Source: Xanthobacteraceae bacterium (lineage in GTDB: Bacteria > Pseudomonadota > Alphaproteobacteria > Rhizobiales > Xanthobacteraceae). From it: a stretch of 64,000 nucleotides of DNA. Below the pieces are notes generated by a model that had not been told where the DNA came from, made no database searches, and saw only the letters and a list, made by a program, of their open reading frames with translations. The translations under genes and the position numbers were made by a program. Location of the stretch: NCBI GenBank assembly GCA_029239875.1, contig JARBUD010000022.1, forward strand, positions 1 to 64,000, read 5' to 3'. The first letter of the stretch is position 1; each line of letters begins with the position of its first letter. Below, piece after piece: positions 26,309-34,396 of this stretch.

Positions 26309-27124
26309 ATGCCGCAGTATGAACGCATCCTGATCACCGGCGCCGCCGGCCGCCTCGGCTCGGAGCTGCGGAAGGCGCTGGCGCCGCTGGCGGGCAGGAT
26401 TCGCCTGGCGGCGCGCGAGCCGCTGGGCGCGCTCGCGGTGCATGAGGAGGAGGTGGTCTTCGACCTCGCCGACATGGACGCCACCATCGCGGCGACCGAG
26501 GGATGCGACGCGATCGTGCATTTCGGCGGGGCGTCGCTGGAAAGCCCGTGGCAGACCATTCTGGACGCCAATATCCGCGGCTCCTACCACATCTACGAAG
26601 GCGCCCGGAAACACGGCGCCAAGCGTGTGGTCTACGCCTCTTCCGTGCACGCCATCGGCTATCACGAGGTGGAAGCCCAGATCGGCGTAGACGCGCCGGT
26701 GCGGCCCGACAGCCTCTACGGCGTGTCGAAGAACTTCGTGGAGAGCCTCAGCCGGCTCTACTGGGACAAGTTCGGCATCGAGTCGGCGTGCCTGCGTATC
26801 TTCTCGTCCTTCCCCGAGCCGGCCGACCGGCGCATGCTCTGGTCCTATCTTTCCTTTGCCGACTGCATAAGGCTGGTCGAAGGCTCGCTCACCGCTCCGC
26901 GCGTGGGCCACACCATCTCGTTCGGCATGTCCGACAACAGGGTGAAGACGGTCGACAACCGCGGCGCCAACCATCTCGGCTTCATCCCGCAGGACAGCTC
27001 CGAGCCGTTCCGCGCGGCGGTGGAGGCGCGCACCCCCATTCCCGACCCGGCGCGGCCTTCGGTGAAGTATCTCGGCGGCTGGTTCTGCGAGCTCGGCCAT
27101 CCCGACGACGAGCCGAAGAGGTAA
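26309..27124 (+). CDS. Uronate-dehydrogenase-like NAD-dependent epimerase/dehydratase family enzyme
   Basis: A 271-aa extended SDR. It has RILITGAAGRLGSELRKALA at the N-terminus, a DLAD strand near 51, HFGGASLESPWQTILDANIR near 70, YASSVHAIGY near 110 and SLYGVSKNFVESLSRLYWDK (YxxxK) near 136. Layout and length follow uronate dehydrogenase (Udh), which oxidises hexuronates to aldarolactones. Substrate identity is uncertain because the locus has no other obvious hexuronate genes. AAATC separates it from the aminotransferase stop, so it is probably the last gene of the same transcript. Confidence 0.82.
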   Translation: MPQYERILITGAAGRLGSELRKALAPLAGRIRLAAREPLGALAVHEEEVVFDLADMDATIAATEGCDAIVHFGGASLESPWQTILDANIRGSYHIYEGARKHGAKRVVYASSVHAIGYHEVEAQIGVDAPVRPDSLYGVSKNFVESLSRLYWDKFGIESACLRIFSSFPEPADRRMLWSYLSFADCIRLVEGSLTAPRVGHTISFGMSDNRVKTVDNRGANHLGFIPQDSSEPFRAAVEARTPIPDPARPSVKYLGGWFCELGHPDDEPKR

Positions 27125-27156
27125 GGGGACAGCATGTAATCAGTCCGAGCGCCTAG

Positions 27157-27453
27157 TGTGAAGCGCGGGAAGCGCTCGGCGAGCAGCACGCTGCGATCAC
27201 ACTGGCCGCGATCTACCAGCGCGCCGACCAGATCGGATCGCCCGGCGGCTATCTGCGGAGCCTGACGGACCGGGCGAGAGACGGGACGTTCTCGACCTGG
27301 CCGATGATCATGGCGCTGCTGCGGGCCAAGCTCGATGCGCAGAAGGTGCCTGGCGGCCTGGATCCAGCGCAATCGGGCGGTTTCGAAGCGGGTGCCAACC
27401 TTCGGGCGTCAGAGGCCCTGCTGAAAAGCCTCCGCAAAGCGAAGCCGCGATGA
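27157..27453 (+). pseudogene. repC: RepC replication initiator 3' fragment (repABC plasmid type)
   Basis: An open stretch ending at 27453 encodes the C-terminus of RepC: EQHAAITLAAIYQRADQIGS, then PGGYLRSLTDRARDGTF, STWPMIMALLRAKLDAQK, and SEALLKSLRKAKPR before the stop. RepC starts replication of repABC plasmids and chromids of Hyphomicrobiales. Only the last 98 codons remain, beginning abruptly 30 bases after the Udh-like gene, with no repA or repB. It marks a junction with former plasmid DNA. Confidence 0.85.
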
Positions 27454-27476
27454 CGGGCAGGGCACCTATCGCGCGC

Positions 27477-27914
27477 TCAGAGGTCCGGCACGGAAAGGTC
27501 GATCGCGAAGGGCTCGAAATGCTTGCGGTTTCGCGTCACGACGGTGAGCCCGTGGGCCTTGGCTGTACCGGCGATCAAAGTATCGGCCATGCCGGGACTA
27601 TGGCCACTCACTACGGCCTTGGCCTCGAGCGCGCCAGAGATCGTCACGACCATGGTGTCGATCGGCAGGATCCTGTCGGCATAGCTCGAACCCAGCCCCT
27701 CTAGCCATGAGCGCAGGCCTCCCGCTTTGCCGGTCGCCCCCTTGTGCTCAAGAAGGCTAATGCCGCGTTCGATTTCATGGATGGTGACGACCGAGAGATA
27801 GAGCTCGCCCCGCGCCTCTGCTTGTTCGAGCCAATCGAGAACGTTTGGCGGAACCTCGGCTGCCGACGGGGAGAGAAGTGAAACGATGTTCGTGTCGAGC
27901 AGGTAGCCTTTCAC
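27477..27914 (-). CDS. vapC: VapC-type PIN-domain toxin
   Basis: A 145-aa PIN ribonuclease that starts at GTG 27914 and overlaps the antitoxin stop by four bases. The conserved acidic residues are present: Asp in YLLDTNIVS near residue 7, Glu in SVVTIHEIERGI near 48, Asp in GMADTLIAGTA near 109, and the TRNRKHFEPF tail. Such toxins cleave tRNA or rRNA when the antitoxin is lost. The FitB-like length and order (antitoxin first) are usual. It may have stabilised the plasmid whose repC remnant lies beside it. Confidence 0.93.
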   Translation of the reverse strand: MKGYLLDTNIVSLLSPSAAEVPPNVLDWLEQAEARGELYLSVVTIHEIERGISLLEHKGATGKAGGLRSWLEGLGSSYADRILPIDTMVVTISGALEAKAVVSGHSPGMADTLIAGTAKAHGLTVVTRNRKHFEPFAIDLSVPDL

Positions 27915-28159
27915 AGGTCGATATCCCGGGACGGCGTCATATTGCGTTCGAAGCTGCCGCCGGGAAATGTCCTCAGATAGGCGAGAAAGCTGGGCCTGTC
28001 CTTGGTCATGGACTTTCGGGCGATTTCGGCTGCGGCGAGTGGGACGATGGCAGCAACCGGCTTTCCATGGCGGGTGATGGTTATGAATTCACCCTTGATG
28101 GCATCATCGACATAGTTCGAAAGAGACGCCTTGGCGTCCTTTAGGCTGACGGTCGACAT
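27911..28159 (-). CDS. vapB: Phd/YefM-family antitoxin (VapB)
   Basis: An 82-aa antitoxin. The N-terminal Phd fold reads MSTVSLKDAKASLSNYVDDA and then GEFITITRHGKPVAAIVPL, which binds DNA; the C-terminal tail after residue 50 should wrap around the toxin. The start at 28159 begins the conserved domain. It is translationally coupled to vapC. AT-rich repeats just upstream probably serve autoregulation. Confidence 0.9.
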   Translation of the reverse strand: MSTVSLKDAKASLSNYVDDAIKGEFITITRHGKPVAAIVPLAAAEIARKSMTKDRPSFLAYLRTFPGGSFERNMTPSRDIDL

Positions 28160-28172
28160 GCTGAAATTCCAA

Positions 28173-28184
28173 ATATGGTCATAT
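28173..28184. promoter_or_regulatory. Candidate VapB autoregulatory repeat
   Basis: ATATG (28173-28177) and CATAT (28180-28184) face each other two bases apart, with a further CATATT on the minus strand at about 28193-28198. They lie directly upstream of the antitoxin start, where Phd-type operators sit. Confidence 0.45.
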
Positions 28185-28335
28185 GTGACTACAATATGCG
28201 CTTTGGGCGGGCGGATCTCAAGTCGGATCATCACGCGAACATGTAGCGCTGTGAGGGTACTTTATCGTTGGAACCCGTCCTCTGACCACGCAATCATATG
28301 CCGCGAGTTTCGAGACGGGGAGGGGACCTCTCCGC

Positions 28336-28920
28336 CTACAGCCCTGCCGCTTTGGTGAGGTTCACTCGGAAGCGGTCGCGCCGGCGCTGGTAGCGGCGGG
28401 TCATTTCGGGGGAGGCGTGGCCAAGCTGCTTCTGGACATGGCGCTCGTCGACCTCGGCCGAGGAGGCGAGACCGGCGCGCAACGAATGGCCGGCGAATTT
28501 TTCCTCCCGTTGGCTCTCGGGAAGATCGCCACGTACCCCGGCGGCGAGCGCCGTGCGCTTGACTAGGCGAGCGACCTCGCGATCATTCAGGCGGACGGGG
28601 CCGACGTCCTTGCCTTGCCGGGTGACGCGGCGGAACAGTGGCCCATGGCCGATGTGTGCCAGCTTCAGCCAGGTCTGCAGCGCGACCACCGGGTAGGTGG
28701 CATCTGACGAGCCGCGGCCGATTTCCACCTCCCGCCAGCCGGTCTTGCCGCGCAGCGTGACGAGCAGGCCCTTGTCGAGGACCTCGACCCAGCCGCGCCC
28801 GTCCTCGGTCTGGTCGCGGCCAACGTCCAGCCCGACGATTTCGGAGCGGCGAAGTCCGCCGGCGAAGCCGACGAGCCGCAGCGGCCCTTTGCGGATCTTC
28901 GTTGTCGTTCTGGCTCTGCT
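28336..28920 (-). pseudogene. Tyrosine recombinase/integrase, C-terminal catalytic part
   Basis: One minus-strand frame from about 28920 to 28336 encodes the catalytic domain of a phage-type integrase: GFAGGLRRSEIVGLDVGRDQ with the first Arg, LRGKTGW with Lys, AGHSLRAGLASSAEV (HxxR), HVQKQLGHASPEMTRRYQRR with the second His and the nucleophile Tyr. All catalytic residues are visible, but the N-terminal arm/core-binding domain and a plausible start are absent. It is a truncated integrase beside repC and vapBC remnants, pointing to excision or recombination of an integrated element. The next 286 bases (to 29206) hold nothing I can identify. Confidence 0.82.
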
Positions 28921-29206
28921 GCAGGCTCATGAATCGACCGGCGCTGTGATGCTTTTCATTCTTAGCATCGTCTTATGACGAGCTGAAACCATAACGCATC
29001 TGCGGGGCGACATCCCCAGCGGGAGGGCCGCTCGTGTCTACACTCATAACCGCGCGGTTGGCTGTGCGGTAGAACTCCACGGGCCCTTCGTCCGGAGTAG
29101 GTACGCACGACGTCTTCGACCATTAAGGAGGCGACGGCAATGTCCGATCTCTGCGGGTGAATAGAGCATATGTCCTCCCACAACCCGCTCCGTCGCCGAT
29201 AGAGCG

Positions 29207-31429
29207 TCATGCTCGCGTAAGGACACTCACGTCAGCTTCCGCCTTCAGTGCGCTCACCACGACTTCCCCCTCGGAGCGCCGCAGCACCACATCGATTATG
29301 GCCTCGCCGCAGCGGATACGTCGCAGCGCCACTTCGTCGAGGAAATCGGGCAGGTACGGCCTATCCAGCACGATCTCGCAGGCATGCGGCCGGAAAGACA
29401 GCCCGATGCATGATTGCAGCAGCGAGAGCGGCGTGCCGGCGGCCCATGCCTGTGGCGAGCAGGCGACGGGGTAGAAGGTTGGCCCTGTGCTGCGCTGGCG
29501 CGGAAAGCCGCAGAACAGCTCGGGCAGGCGCCGCAGCTCGATATAGGTGGATGCAGCGAACAGGCCTTCGAAAATGCGTGCCGCCTCGCGGCGGAAGCCG
29601 TATCGCGCGAAGCCGGCGGCAATCAGCGCATTGTCGTGCGGCCAGACCGAGCCATTGTGATAGCTCATCGGATTGTAGCGTGCCTCAGTGCTAGCGATCG
29701 TGCGTACGCCCCAGCCCGAGAAGGAGGTAGCATCCATCAGCGTCGCGACGACGTGCCGGGACCGCTCGGGAAGAGCCAGGCCGGTATAGAGCACGTGGCC
29801 GGCATTCGACGAGCGCACGCGGCACGGGCGCTTCTCGCCATCCAGCGCCAGTACATAGGTGCCTATCTCCTCGTCAAAAAAGGCGGCATCGAAGCGCTTA
29901 CGCAGCAGTTCCGCTTTCCACGTGGCCGTGGCGGCGAACGCCTCGTCGCCCAGCGCCGTGGCAAGCGCTGCGCCTGCCCGCCAAGCACCATAGGCATAGG
30001 CCTGCACCTCAGCGAGGGCGATAGGACCTCGCGCCAGAGTGCCATCCGCATGGAAGACCGAATCGTAGCTATCTTTCCAACCCTGATTAATCAGGCCTTC
30101 GGCCGTGCGCCGGCCATATTCGACGAAGCCGTCGTCGTCCCGGTCGCCCTCGTTCTGCAGCCAGTCGAGCGCGGCACGCACATTCGGCCATAGAGCACGG
30201 ATGGTGGCGAGGTCATCGGTCCGCTCGAAGTAAGCGCCGGCGAGCATGACGAAGAGCGGCGTTGAATCGATGCTGCCGTAATAGCGCCGGAACGGGACCT
30301 CGCGCAGTTCCGCCATTTCGCCGTAGCGCACTTCGTGCAGGATTTTTCCCGGCTCGGCATCGGCGACGGGATCGAAGCTTGTTGCTTGGTTGGCCGCGAG
30401 ATGTCGCAGCACGCCCTGGGAGATGGTCGGATCGAGCCAAAGCGTCTGCAGGGCGGTGATGATGGCATCCCGGCCGAAGACGGTGCTGAACCAAGGTATA
30501 CCGGCATAAGGATAGGGGCCTTCCGGCGTCTGAGTGACCAGCATGTAGAGGTCCGAGACACTGCGGCGGAACGCCTCGTCGAAGATCTGGTTGGAGGTGT
30601 CGGTGAAGGCGGCGCGCGCGGTGGAATAGTGTAACGTCCGGCGCGCATCGCGCAGCGCAACGAAGAAACGCCGGCGGGTGTCGGCCGTGTTCTCCATTTC
30701 CCTGCAGGCGATCTCAAGGAAGATGAGATGCCTCTCGCGCGGCTTCAATTTGATGTCGTAAGTTGCGCGCTTGGCGGTGAGCTTTTGCGGCTTCGGGTCA
30801 AAGCTCAGCGTCGTGGTACGGGTGACCTCGTCGAGCCCCGTATAATGGAGCGCGACGCTTCCAGCCCCGAGTTGCGGAGTATTGCGCCGGCCGCGCTTGG
30901 CGCGATGGGTGCCGCGGACCTCGAAGAGGTCGGCAAAGTCGGAGGCGAAATCTATCAGCAGCCGGACGTGGCGAGGCGCATTATCGAAATTGCGCAGCAT
31001 AATGCGCTCGTAGCAGCGGCCCTCCCACAAGAAGCGTGAGCGGCGCAGGTGCAGCATATCGTGCGTCAGCTTCAGCCGGCCGTCGGCGTCGAACACGTCC
31101 GGATTGGTGAGGTCGCAGGTCAGCGCGGCATTGTCGTCCCTGAGCGTCGAGGAGAGCAGCATCGGCCGCCCACCCTCGATCGTCAGGAAGAAATGCGAGA
31201 GATGGCGAGTATCGCGGTGAAACAGCCCTTCGGGACTGCCGGGTCCAGCGATGATGTCGCCGTTGCGATCGAATACGCCAAAGGTATCGCCATGCTTCAG
31301 CGTGAGAGGGCGCCGCTCCTGCAGCGAGGCGGTAGCGGGCACGAGGAACTGATCGAGGCCGCCAGCTTCCGCACCAGCAGGGGCCGGGGCATGCGCAACC
31401 GCATCGGCACTCGTCTGCGCGCTGTGCAT
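29207..31429 (-). CDS. Amylo-alpha-1,6-glucosidase / glycogen-debranching-type enzyme
   Basis: A 740-aa protein with an N-terminal GDE_N-like beta domain (residues 30-260; LKHGDTFGVFDRNGDIIAGP, GLFHRDTRHLSHF) and a C-terminal (alpha/alpha)6 glucosidase domain. The latter includes AGIPWFSTVFGRDAIITALQ near 318, GWKDSYDSVFHADG near 450 and NPMSYHNGSVWPHDNALIAA near 600, which carry likely catalytic acids. It releases glucose from alpha-1,6 branches or related oligosaccharides in the cytoplasm. It follows a GT4 glycosyltransferase by 17 bases on the same strand. This pairing, seen beside stress genes in Hyphomicrobiales, suggests a storage or osmoprotectant glucan. Confidence 0.9.
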   Translation of the reverse strand: MHSAQTSADAVAHAPAPAGAEAGGLDQFLVPATASLQERRPLTLKHGDTFGVFDRNGDIIAGPGSPEGLFHRDTRHLSHFFLTIEGGRPMLLSSTLRDDNAALTCDLTNPDVFDADGRLKLTHDMLHLRRSRFLWEGRCYERIMLRNFDNAPRHVRLLIDFASDFADLFEVRGTHRAKRGRRNTPQLGAGSVALHYTGLDEVTRTTTLSFDPKPQKLTAKRATYDIKLKPRERHLIFLEIACREMENTADTRRRFFVALRDARRTLHYSTARAAFTDTSNQIFDEAFRRSVSDLYMLVTQTPEGPYPYAGIPWFSTVFGRDAIITALQTLWLDPTISQGVLRHLAANQATSFDPVADAEPGKILHEVRYGEMAELREVPFRRYYGSIDSTPLFVMLAGAYFERTDDLATIRALWPNVRAALDWLQNEGDRDDDGFVEYGRRTAEGLINQGWKDSYDSVFHADGTLARGPIALAEVQAYAYGAWRAGAALATALGDEAFAATATWKAELLRKRFDAAFFDEEIGTYVLALDGEKRPCRVRSSNAGHVLYTGLALPERSRHVVATLMDATSFSGWGVRTIASTEARYNPMSYHNGSVWPHDNALIAAGFARYGFRREAARIFEGLFAASTYIELRRLPELFCGFPRQRSTGPTFYPVACSPQAWAAGTPLSLLQSCIGLSFRPHACEIVLDRPYLPDFLDEVALRRIRCGEAIIDVVLRRSEGEVVVSALKAEADVSVLTRA

Positions 31430-31446
31430 CGGTTTCCTCTCCCCGG

Positions 31447-32544
31447 TCAGGCGACGACGTGCAGATCGACTCCCGCGCTGTTGGCGCGCCGGGCATAGAC
31501 GGCATTGAGGTGCGCGCCTTCGAGCTCATGATAAAGCTGGACGTAGTCGGACGCCATGCGGTCGGCGGTGAAGCGGGCCTCGAAGTCCGCACGCACTGCG
31601 CCGCGGTCGAGCGCCAGTGCCACCTGCACCGCCGCCTCTGCCTCGTCCATGCTGTCGATGATGACGCCGCTCACCCCTGGCCTCAGCACTTCCGGCACCG
31701 AGCCACATCTGAAGGCGACGACCGGTGTGCCGCAGGCCATGGCCTCGATCATCACCAGGCCGAAAGGTTCGGGCCAGTCAACCGGGAAAAGTACCGCGCT
31801 CGCGTGGCCGATCAGCTTCGCCTTCTGCCGGTCATCGACCTCGCCAATGAAGTCGACATGCGGGCTGGTTCGCACCATGGGGCCAATCACCTCATCCCAG
31901 TAGACTTGGTCGACGCGATCAACCTTTGCAGCGATTACCAGCCGCAACCCCACCCGCCGCGCGATCTCGATCGCGCGGTCCGGTCGCTTTTCTGGCGAGA
32001 TGCGACCGATGAAGACGAGATAGCCACCATGTGCGCTCGGGCTGAACGGCAGCCGGTCGCGAGGCAGGCCGTGATAGATATTCCCGACCCAATTGACGGA
32101 GGGAGGCATGGGCGCGCGCTGGCTGTAGGAAATGGAGCATAGCGGCACGTCGCAGAAGCTTTCGAACAGCGGATGAATGTCGGGAAGGTCGAGCCGGCCG
32201 TGTAGCGTCGTCAGGGTGCGGCCGACGAAATCTCGGCTCATCGGGAAGTGCAGGAAATCGATATGGAAGTGCAGCACGTCAAACTCGTCCACCCGGCGGC
32301 GTACCTCTTCCAGCATGGCGACATGGTAGGGCAGGTGGTCCCTGACATTGGGATTGAGCCGCAGCGCTTGGCGCGAGCACGGAATGAGGCGCGCGGCGGT
32401 TCGGGTGTCGCCGCTGGCAAAGAGGGTTACATCATGGCCCTGGGCTACCAATTCCTCGGTGAGGAAGGAAACGATGCGCTCGGTACCGCCGTAAAAGCGG
32501 GGCGGACAGCTTTCAGCAAGTGGGGCGATCTGGGCAATGCGCAT
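31447..32544 (-). CDS. Family 4 glycosyltransferase (GT-B)
   Basis: A 365-aa GT4 enzyme. The N-terminal lobe begins MRIAQIAPLAESCPPRFYGG followed by TERIVSFL, as in sucrose-synthase-like family members. The C-terminal lobe has VFIGRISPEKRPDRAIEIA near 180, AVLFPVDWPEPFGLVMIEAM near 250 with the EX7E motif, and GTPVVAFRCGSVPEV for nucleotide-sugar binding. It transfers a sugar from a nucleotide donor; acceptor unknown. It leads the operon with the debranching-type enzyme. Confidence 0.9.
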   Translation of the reverse strand: MRIAQIAPLAESCPPRFYGGTERIVSFLTEELVAQGHDVTLFASGDTRTAARLIPCSRQALRLNPNVRDHLPYHVAMLEEVRRRVDEFDVLHFHIDFLHFPMSRDFVGRTLTTLHGRLDLPDIHPLFESFCDVPLCSISYSQRAPMPPSVNWVGNIYHGLPRDRLPFSPSAHGGYLVFIGRISPEKRPDRAIEIARRVGLRLVIAAKVDRVDQVYWDEVIGPMVRTSPHVDFIGEVDDRQKAKLIGHASAVLFPVDWPEPFGLVMIEAMACGTPVVAFRCGSVPEVLRPGVSGVIIDSMDEAEAAVQVALALDRGAVRADFEARFTADRMASDYVQLYHELEGAHLNAVYARRANSAGVDLHVVA

Positions 32545-32994
32545 GGTAGGCGCTCCGAGGTGACCACGATCTCATCGCCGCCGCAGCCCCCACGGCATCG
32601 ACTCCGTTCATAACGCCGAGCGAAGTATGAGGTTGCGCTGGTGTTATTCCGAGGCTGTTACATTGATCCGAAATGCAATAAACCCCACCTCCCAAGCAGA
32701 ACGGGGAAGTGCTTGGCTGATGTCGACGTGGACGGGAACCCCGCACCGCCGGCGCCGAAGGGAGTGATGAGCCGCTGATCGAGTCCTTTGCGCGCTTTGG
32801 TCGCCGACGCACAAAACCTGGCTCGCTTAGCTGCGCGACAATTCGAGCATGACCGTCGTGCGCACGTCGGTTCCGCGCCATCTCGCTGTCGCCCCGAAGA
32901 GCGGAGCGGCCGCCTAGGGGATCAGGGCCAGCCGACCCTAGACGCGAGGTTCGCCGCCGTCACCCAGGCCGTCGAACTGGCCTCGATCAATCTC
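32545..32994. other. Gene-free spacer between glycosyltransferase and Mn-catalase
   Basis: This 450-base stretch holds the upstream region of the glycosyltransferase operon (minus strand) and the downstream region of the Mn-catalase. An AT-richer patch at about 32600-32690 may contain the promoter. I found no EcfG-type GGAAC-N16-CGTT on the minus strand and no coding sequence with family motifs. Confidence 0.5.
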
Positions 32995-33918
32995 CTAGCG
33001 CGAGGCTTGATACAGCTTCCGGGCAATCTCCATCATCTCTTCCGGCGCATAGTCCGGCGTAAAGGCGGAGGGAACGCCGCTGAGCATATGTATCTTGCCG
33101 CCGTCGGGCATTCCCTCGATGACGGTAAGTTCGCCCGGCGGGTCATCGGGGAGTGCGACCTCGCCATTGCCCCAGATACCGGACATCTCTTTGTAGTCGT
33201 CCATGCTGAACGTATAGAGCCGACGATGTGAGCCCTCCTCCAGATACTTCTGAGCCTCGGGGATGTTGGAAAGCGGGATGTTGGGCACCGGGAGCATCTT
33301 CTCGATCTCCACACCGGTAAGCTTCTTCAGCGCCAGTGCGTAGGCATGGGCGTGTACTGAGCCGCGCACCAGCAGATAGCCGCAGACCTCCCGGCCAGTG
33401 GGATCGGTAAGCGATTCATAGACCCGCAGCTTGTGCAGGCGCGCCCCGCATTCAAGGTGAAAATTGTGCAGGAGGTCAAAGACGACGTTGCCGGTGGTGG
33501 TAACGAAATCCTGGTTCCACGAGGCACCATTGCTGTTCGCCGGCGTGACGCCACCACCGTTTGAAAAGAAGCTTGCCGCTAGTCTTATGTCCTTCATGTC
33601 CTCGAACGGCGCGCCCGATATGTCGCCGCCGGCCTCCTCGTCCAGATCGGTGTCGGGCCCGTTGTTGAGCATGGCAACACCGTTGCTGACCAACTCCACA
33701 TGCCCGAGCTCCTCCGCGGTGATCGCCGCTACAAGGCTGTAGAATGGGCGCAGCTTCGACTTGGAGCGGAAATTGAAGCTCTGGAACATGTAGTTCCCGA
33801 GCGTGGACATCTCGCCATACTTACCGCCGAGCAATTCCTGGAGCGCCGCGCCCGCATTAGGGTCCTGTTTGAGCGGCGCCGGAAGCTCGATCTGCAGTCG
33901 GTCGACACGAATGAACAT
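32995..33918 (-). CDS. Manganese catalase
   Basis: A 307-aa non-haem catalase with a dimanganese four-helix bundle. The metal ligands can be placed: Glu in GKYGEMSTLGNY near residue 36, Glu and His in TAEELGHVELVSNG near 69-72, Glu in NFHLECGARLHKLRVYESLT near 150, and the His/Glu region VRGSVHAHAYALAL near 185. It converts hydrogen peroxide to water and oxygen in the cytoplasm. GGGAGG lies upstream of the ATG. It lies between carbohydrate genes and a PAS hybrid kinase, consistent with a stress cluster. Confidence 0.95.
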   Translation of the reverse strand: MFIRVDRLQIELPAPLKQDPNAGAALQELLGGKYGEMSTLGNYMFQSFNFRSKSKLRPFYSLVAAITAEELGHVELVSNGVAMLNNGPDTDLDEEAGGDISGAPFEDMKDIRLAASFFSNGGGVTPANSNGASWNQDFVTTTGNVVFDLLHNFHLECGARLHKLRVYESLTDPTGREVCGYLLVRGSVHAHAYALALKKLTGVEIEKMLPVPNIPLSNIPEAQKYLEEGSHRRLYTFSMDDYKEMSGIWGNGEVALPDDPPGELTVIEGMPDGGKIHMLSGVPSAFTPDYAPEEMMEIARKLYQASR

Positions 33919-33998
33919 TAGATCCTCCCTTGATATTGGAGATCGAAGTATTCGGCATCAGGAATTCACGTCAAAGAAAATGTTTTAGTAGATTGGCT

Positions 33999-34023
33999 GG
34001 AACCGGAGTGCCTCAAAAACGTT
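33999..34023 (+). promoter_or_regulatory. EcfG (general stress sigma) type promoter
   Basis: GGAAC (33999-34003) and CGTT (34020-34023) are separated by exactly 16 bases, the consensus of alphaproteobacterial EcfG/RpoE2-dependent promoters. It points rightward toward the PAS hybrid kinase at 34397, leaving a leader of about 360 bases. In the leader are two interrupted palindromes, GGGTAT/ATACCC (34047-34069) and CACGAT/ATCGTG (34074-34092). No convincing gene fills the leader. Confidence 0.7.
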
Positions 34024-34396
34024 ACGGGCACCCTGGCACCGATCATGGGTATGTAAGTATCGGATACCCGAGGCACGATGGTTACTATCGTGCATGCCGC
34101 ACTGATCGCATTGTCGCGGTCCGGCGACGCGGCCGCAGCGATGTCAAAGTTGCGCAAGTCCGGCGCCCGCGAGGAGGTGATCGGTCCCAAGAGGCGAGCG
34201 CCACAACAAGTCACATCTTTGCCAGGCACGACGAGGGCGTCCCTGCGCCCTTCGGGCGCGTACGGGCGGAAATGCTTGAAGCGGTGGCGTAACCCAACAG
34301 CCTCGACGCGGATTCTGATCAGGAAAAATTGCCGTTCGGGCTGGTTTGTTGGCCACGGCGCGCTAAGTGTCGCCGACTGCCGGGACAAAGTGCACA

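Noticed and set aside
28962-29210. 82-codon minus-strand frame between integrase and glucosidase
   Set aside because: Arg/Ser-rich without motifs, and its start overlaps the glucosidase stop region. I could not support it.
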